Source: Cordia subcordata (taxonomy: Eukaryota; Streptophyta; Magnoliopsida; Boraginales; Cordiaceae). Taken from it: DNA of 64,000 bases. A model generated the notes under the pieces. The model saw only the letters and a program-made list of their open reading frames with translations. It did no database searches and was not told where the DNA came from. This document shows positions 59,629 to 64,000 of the stretch, piece after piece (the first letter of the stretch is position 1; the number at the start of each line of letters is the position of its first letter). The position numbers and the translations under genes are program-made. The stretch covers positions 4,164,001 through 4,228,000 of the forward strand of contig JAPTOF010000019.1 in assembly GCA_028554755.1 (NCBI GenBank), read 5' to 3'.

Positions 59629-62016
59629 ATGGCAAGGTAAAATAAACCCACTCTTACTATCAATACATAAATGATCGAAAAAATAAAATATTTTTTCCCC
59701 TTTAAGAAAAAAAATCTTGATTGTAAAATTTTTGGTAGATATATTTGATTCTGCTCAATCTTGTTGTCTCTCAGATATTTCTGCTTTAATCGAATTTTTT
59801 GTTTTTGTTAATTTCTTCTTTTGCTTCTTTGGTTGTGATATTTCTCAGTATGGAGGTTGATGCTGTGAGTAAAATCATGCAGGTCTTGGCTTATAGATAT
59901 CAAAGGCTTTGCAGGAAAGGTGAAAAATGCCGCTGCGCCTGCTGCGTATCAGATCAAGGATTGCGGAGCGAATCGCGAATGCCCCAATTGCCATCATCAC
60001 ATTGACAACAGTGATGTGAGGAGTCAACATTCTTGAAGCAGTTGTTAATTTTATTTATGTTATGCTAAATGTATTTGCTTTGGAGCTGTTAATAAGCATA
60101 GCTGAGAGCATTTGGTATCATCTTCACATATGCTAGATATAGTAATAGCATAATTGACTTTTCCCATAATATAGCTGTAATGTATGAGATCAGTCAGAAA
60201 AATGGGGCTACAAGTAAGTATTTTGCGGAAAAATAACTTGGGCTGATCATTTTGAAACACGGGTCCTCAGGAGTAGGTTCATAGTTTTGGGCACGAGAAG
60301 TGATAAAAGCAACTCTGTCTTCTTTATTCCAAAACTTTTGGGTCTGTTTTTACTCTCTTGACTTTGCTGATGCTTGTGGTTTGCAGGTTTCTCCGGAATG
60401 GCCTGGTCTGCCTGCTGGTGTGAAATTCGATCCATCTGATGTTGAGCTTTTGGAACATTTGGCATCAAAATGTGGTGTGGGAGACTCGAAGCCCCACATG
60501 TTTATTGATGAGTTCATCCCAACACTTGAGAGTGATGAAGGGATTTGCTACACCCATCCAGAGAATCTTCCCTGTGAGCAAGCTGTTAACTTTGTTATAG
60601 TTTTATTGCTTTCGTCTGTTTTTGAAGTCATAGCTAAAGATATATGCGATTTTTCCCCTTCACCTAAAACTGCAATGCCACTAGATGGATAATCCAGTTA
60701 CAGAGTATTTTTGCTTCACTGCTTGTCCTTGCCCTATTAAGGGCTCGTTTAGATTGGTTTTCTCTGAAAGTGTTTTTTTTTTGTCTAACTTTTGGAAGCA
60801 AGTGTTTTGTAGAAGCTGAAATCTCTAGCTTTTTAAAAGAAGTTGAATTTGAACCTTTTCTCAGATTTTCAGCTTTTCTTAAAGTAATTTCATGAATAAC
60901 ACCTGAGCTTTATTTCAGGTGCCAAAAAAGATGGAAGCAGTGTCCATTTCTTTTACCGAACTATCAACGCATATGCTACTGGCCGGAGGAAACGCCGAAA
61001 GATTCATGATGAGAATGGTCTAATAAGAGAAGCTGTGCGCTGGCACAAAACAGGCAAGACAAAGCGTGTGATGGATAATGGAGTCCAGAAAGGATATAAG
61101 AAAATCATGGTTCTCTATTCAGCTTCAAAGAATACATCGAAGCACGATAAAGCTAACTGGGTTATGCATCAATACCATCTGGGCAATGATGAAGACGAGA
61201 AAGAAGGGCAGTTTGTTGTCTGCAAAATTTTCTATCAGCAGCCTAAGCAGAATGCAAATGCTGATCCAGTTTTGCCTGTTGAAGAATCTGATATAGGGAC
61301 AGGTCGAACTAGCCCGAGGACTCCCAAGACTACTACTCCCCAGCCGCCTCGCCCTGTAAATACTCCTTTTGATGATGTTGTGGATGACCAAGTGATCCAG
61401 TTATCCAACCAGGTTGTTAGCAATCTTTTTTACTTGCTGTTCTTTATGCTTCATGCATTTGTTGTCCATGTGATTTGAATCCAAAAAGAATTCTCTGTTT
61501 CATCATGTTTCCTGATATATTTGCTCAGTATCATTTTTGCCTGCTATGTTTTTTGGATTAGGACTTGGAATTTGCTCAAGAAGCATCTAATCCTCTCTCA
61601 CTGGGTGATCAGAAAAAGGATGAACAACAATACACCTCTTGTTTGGCTGGAGAATCACAAGCTGTTGAAGAAAATTGCAACATTGACTCACTCCTCTGCA
61701 AAGAAATGATTGATTCTTTTGCACCTTCTGGTAATCTAGCACCAAACCATGGCCTTTCTACTGACTTTAGTTGCAACACGACTCACATGCTGCCTGGGAG
61801 TAACGCTGCCAGCGGAATATCTGACCTTGAGAACTTAGAGATTGATACACCTCCAGAGTTTCAGCTCACAGTAAGCTCTTTTCTTGCCTTTTGCCAAAAG
61901 ATGTTTCTTCTTATCATATTACCGAATTCTAAAATTAACATCTCTTTGACGCATTCTTGCAGGATTTGCAATTTGGTTCCCAAGACAGCCTATTTGGTTG
62001 GTTGGAATCGTTGTAG
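59629..62016 (+). CDS. SOG1-like NAC transcription factor
   Basis: Exons 59629-59636, 59883-60015, 60387-60573, 60919-61412, 61562-61870 and 61963-62016 give 394 residues. The first coding exon is 8 nt (ATG GCA AG); with exon 2 it yields MARSWLID, as in SOG1. Before the NAC domain is a Cys/His cluster, CGANRECPNCHHHID (30-44). The NAC domain (about 52-235) has WPGLPAGVKFDPSD, FIDEFIPTLESDEGICYTHP, GRRKRRKIHDE, RWHKTGKTKRV, KKIMVLYS, NWVMHQYHLG and KIFYQQP. SOG1 is the plant DNA-damage response master regulator, phosphorylated by ATM/ATR on SQ sites (family knowledge). Here two SQ sites are seen, Ser306 and Ser383, the latter in the conserved terminal DLQFGSQDS. SOG1 itself is about 450 aa with more SQ sites, so this may be a SOG1-like paralogue rather than the orthologue. 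Confidence 0.92.
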
Positions 62017-62264
62017 AATGATCAAAGCTACAAAGTCCCCGGTTTTGTTCGGAGCGAAAATTGAGCATCTCTTGCTACCAGATTTCTGGTTCTTCTCAGA
62101 TGGAGGTTTGGCTGCATTGCTTATGGTACCAGGCTTCGGGAGACACCAGGCAATGAGAGTTAGAAAAAATATGTCCTAGTATTACAAAAAGTAATAGGAC
62201 AGGCAGAAACAAAGCAGGAATGGCTCCAAATTTTGTAAATCTTGCCTAGAAATCCTCAACTTCA

Positions 62265-62390
62265 AACATTGTGACTACTGAATTTGAGCCTTGAATTAAG
62301 TGTGTAAACATTGTGACTACTGAATTTGAACCTTGAATTAAGTGTGTAAACATTGTGACTGCTGAATTTGAACCTTAAAATAAGTGTGTG
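62265..62390. repeat. 42-bp tandem repeat, three copies
   Basis: Units start at 62265, 62307 and 62349 with AACATTGTGACT(A/G)CTGAATTT and end in AAGTGTGTA. They may lie in the NAC gene's 3' UTR. Confidence 0.9.
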
Positions 62391-62616
62391 TATACGTTTG
62401 TGATCGTATGAAAACCTATTCCATATGTAAATTTCTATCTGATTCTTCTTTACATGCTCATGTTCTAGTAATAATTGGAGAGAGTACATCTTCCCTTTTC
62501 CTTCTTTAAGCATTTTCACCATGGCTTCCTAGTCTTCGAGTCAGCGTCCTTGGCAAATTTGAGGATGTGCAGCCTTCGCCTGCAAGGCCTGAGGAGGTAT
62601 GCTTAATGTTTAGTTA

Positions 62617-63352
62617 GGTTGTTTTCAACCGCTCTCCTTTTTTTTTTTTTTTTACCTTATATTTAAGTGATTTGAGTTATTTTTTATATTTCAGGATATT
62701 TTATTTTCAATTTTACTTTAATAATTCTAATTTTTTTAATTAAATCCTTAGTTTAAAGGACCTTTGTTTTAGTTTCATTCTAACAGTTTTTCTATTATAA
62801 GAGTTCTTTATTTTTATTTCACTCTAAAATTTGTCATTGTCTTCACCAAACACACTATCCTAATATATTTATTATTTTGTGTTTTCATTATTTATAACAA
62901 TATTTGATTTTTAATTATTAATATTGTTATTTTTATTTTTTAAAAATAGAGTCTAACTACTTAACATTTTTCGTTCTTAATAAAGATGTTATATTTTAAA
63001 ATATGAAAATGATTTTTTTTTAATTTTTATTAAAATATGGCCGTCGCAACGTAACTTCTTAGTTTTTTGTGTGTTTCTATTTTGGCCGTATGAGTGTTGC
63101 AACTTTGCATTTTCCTTTTTTTTTTTTTGTTCTGGAGGCCTTGATGACCATTGCAGACTTGTAGCCATGGGGGATAGGTTTAGAGGATGGCTTTGGTGGA
63201 TGGAAGAAAACACCTACATGTGGGAGTTTTGATTTTTAGTTAAAAAAATCTCTAAATTTTTGAGGTTTGGATAGGAAAGTTGTTAGAGTTTATTGGCACT
63301 GATAACTCTCTTAAATATAGGAATTTTGGGTGTTTAGAGGACTTGTTAGATC
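62617..63352. mobile_element. MITE, family B, longer copy
   Basis: The left end GGTTGTTTTCAACCGCTCTC is a relative of the left end at 56316. The body shares AAGTGATTTGAGT.ATTTT, GG.GGATGG and CTCTTAAATATAGGAATTTT, and the right end reads GAGGACTTGTTAGATC. At 736 bp it is longer than the other copy and has an internal AT-rich insertion. Confidence 0.5.
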
Positions 63353-64000
63353 AAACTTGTGGGAATAATAATTTGCTTATTAAGTGATAATATTATGATT
63401 GAAGTTTAACGGGTATCACTGTTATAATAAAATATAAATGGACGAATCTCACATTAGCCCAATCATTTCGAGGTTATGCCCCTTTTAAAAGTACTTGTTA
63501 TTCTTTCATTCTTATGCGGAACAAGTAGTGTTGCAAGGGCCAAGAAATTTGCGAAAAACCTGGCCAAAGTTAGTCTTGTGTTTATTAGTGGTAGGATGCC
63601 TATCTCCTCTTCATAATGTGTATGCATTCGTATTGTTTGACCAAACAAAAAGAAAGAAAATGCACTCATATTGGTGCACAACATCAATTATAATGTAATT
63701 TTTTCTATTGCTCCACTTGTATGACACGTGACATTAAGTGGTCTTGGCCCATTAACAAGAAAAAGAACAGCAGAAAGAATTCCAGAAGCTAAAGGTGGTA
63801 TTTGGTAACAAACTTTTTCTTACTTTTGATTTTGAAAAAGCTAACGTGGTGCTTGCCGACGCCCTTTCTTTCTTTTTTTTTTTTTTTGTGATTTCATATT
63901 TGATATAATTATGATCAGAAGATAGTATTTTCTCATCATATCATAAAGTTACTTAAAATTTAGTAATTATATATGGGTCAAATCATTTTATTATAAAAAA

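Larger units (their letters stand above)
62017..64000. other. NAC gene 3' UTR and intergenic sequence
   Basis: 3' UTR of the NAC gene to about 62250, then a 42-bp tandem array and a second family B MITE. From 63353 to the end no gene is seen; short open frames there lack features. Confidence 0.55.

Noticed and set aside
62264..62390. CRISPR-like array
   Set aside because: The repeats are head-to-tail 42-bp tandem copies without spacers, and the genome is eukaryotic.

Overview
This is a nuclear, AT-rich stretch of a flowering-plant (eudicot) genome. The genes are split by GT-AG introns and belong to land-plant families (D6PK-type AGC kinase, NBR1-like PB1/ZZ/FW protein, SOG1-type NAC factor, chloroplast-targeted proteins). 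The gaps carry AT/CT microsatellites, foldback MITEs and SINE/LINE debris. The species cannot be named from the sequence. All exon models below were read by eye from splice signals, reading phase and family conservation.

Layout. 452-2241 (+): 3' part of a two-RRM glycine-rich hnRNP-like gene whose first exon lies outside the window. 6673-8923 (+): D6PK-family AGC VIII kinase, followed at 10392-13537 (+) by an Apd1/Aim32-type sucrase/ferredoxin-like protein; this gene pair is also adjacent in Arabidopsis as I recall. 15054-16134 (-): ARM-repeat protein. 20786-23437 (+): short NBR1-like protein ending after the FW domain, without UBA domains. 25497-28357 (+): glucose-6-phosphate 1-epimerase. 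28950-30020 (-): decayed chalcone-isomerase-fold fatty-acid-binding-protein pseudogene. 32809-35673 (+): RRP8 rRNA methyltransferase. 36046-43715 (-): 20-exon gene for a probable plastid MurJ (lipid II flippase) homologue. 51010-53479 (+): ATN1-like Raf-type kinase. 59629-62016 (+): SOG1-like NAC transcription factor. Large gaps (2.2-5.9, 16.1-20.8, 43.7-51.0, 53.5-59.6 and 62.0-64.0 kb) hold no convincing gene but several small transposons.

The genes do not form a pathway; this is ordinary plant gene order. The item most worth following up is the MurJ homologue, a peptidoglycan-precursor flippase with a plastid-like leader, sitting between RRP8 and the ATN1-like kinase. Other points of interest are the UBA-less NBR1-like gene, the bis-histidine [2Fe-2S] signature with a hydrophobic C-terminus in the Aim32-like protein, the CHI-fold pseudogene with several lesions, the 8-nt first coding exon of the SOG1-like gene, and a foldback element with a perfect 9-bp target-site duplication.
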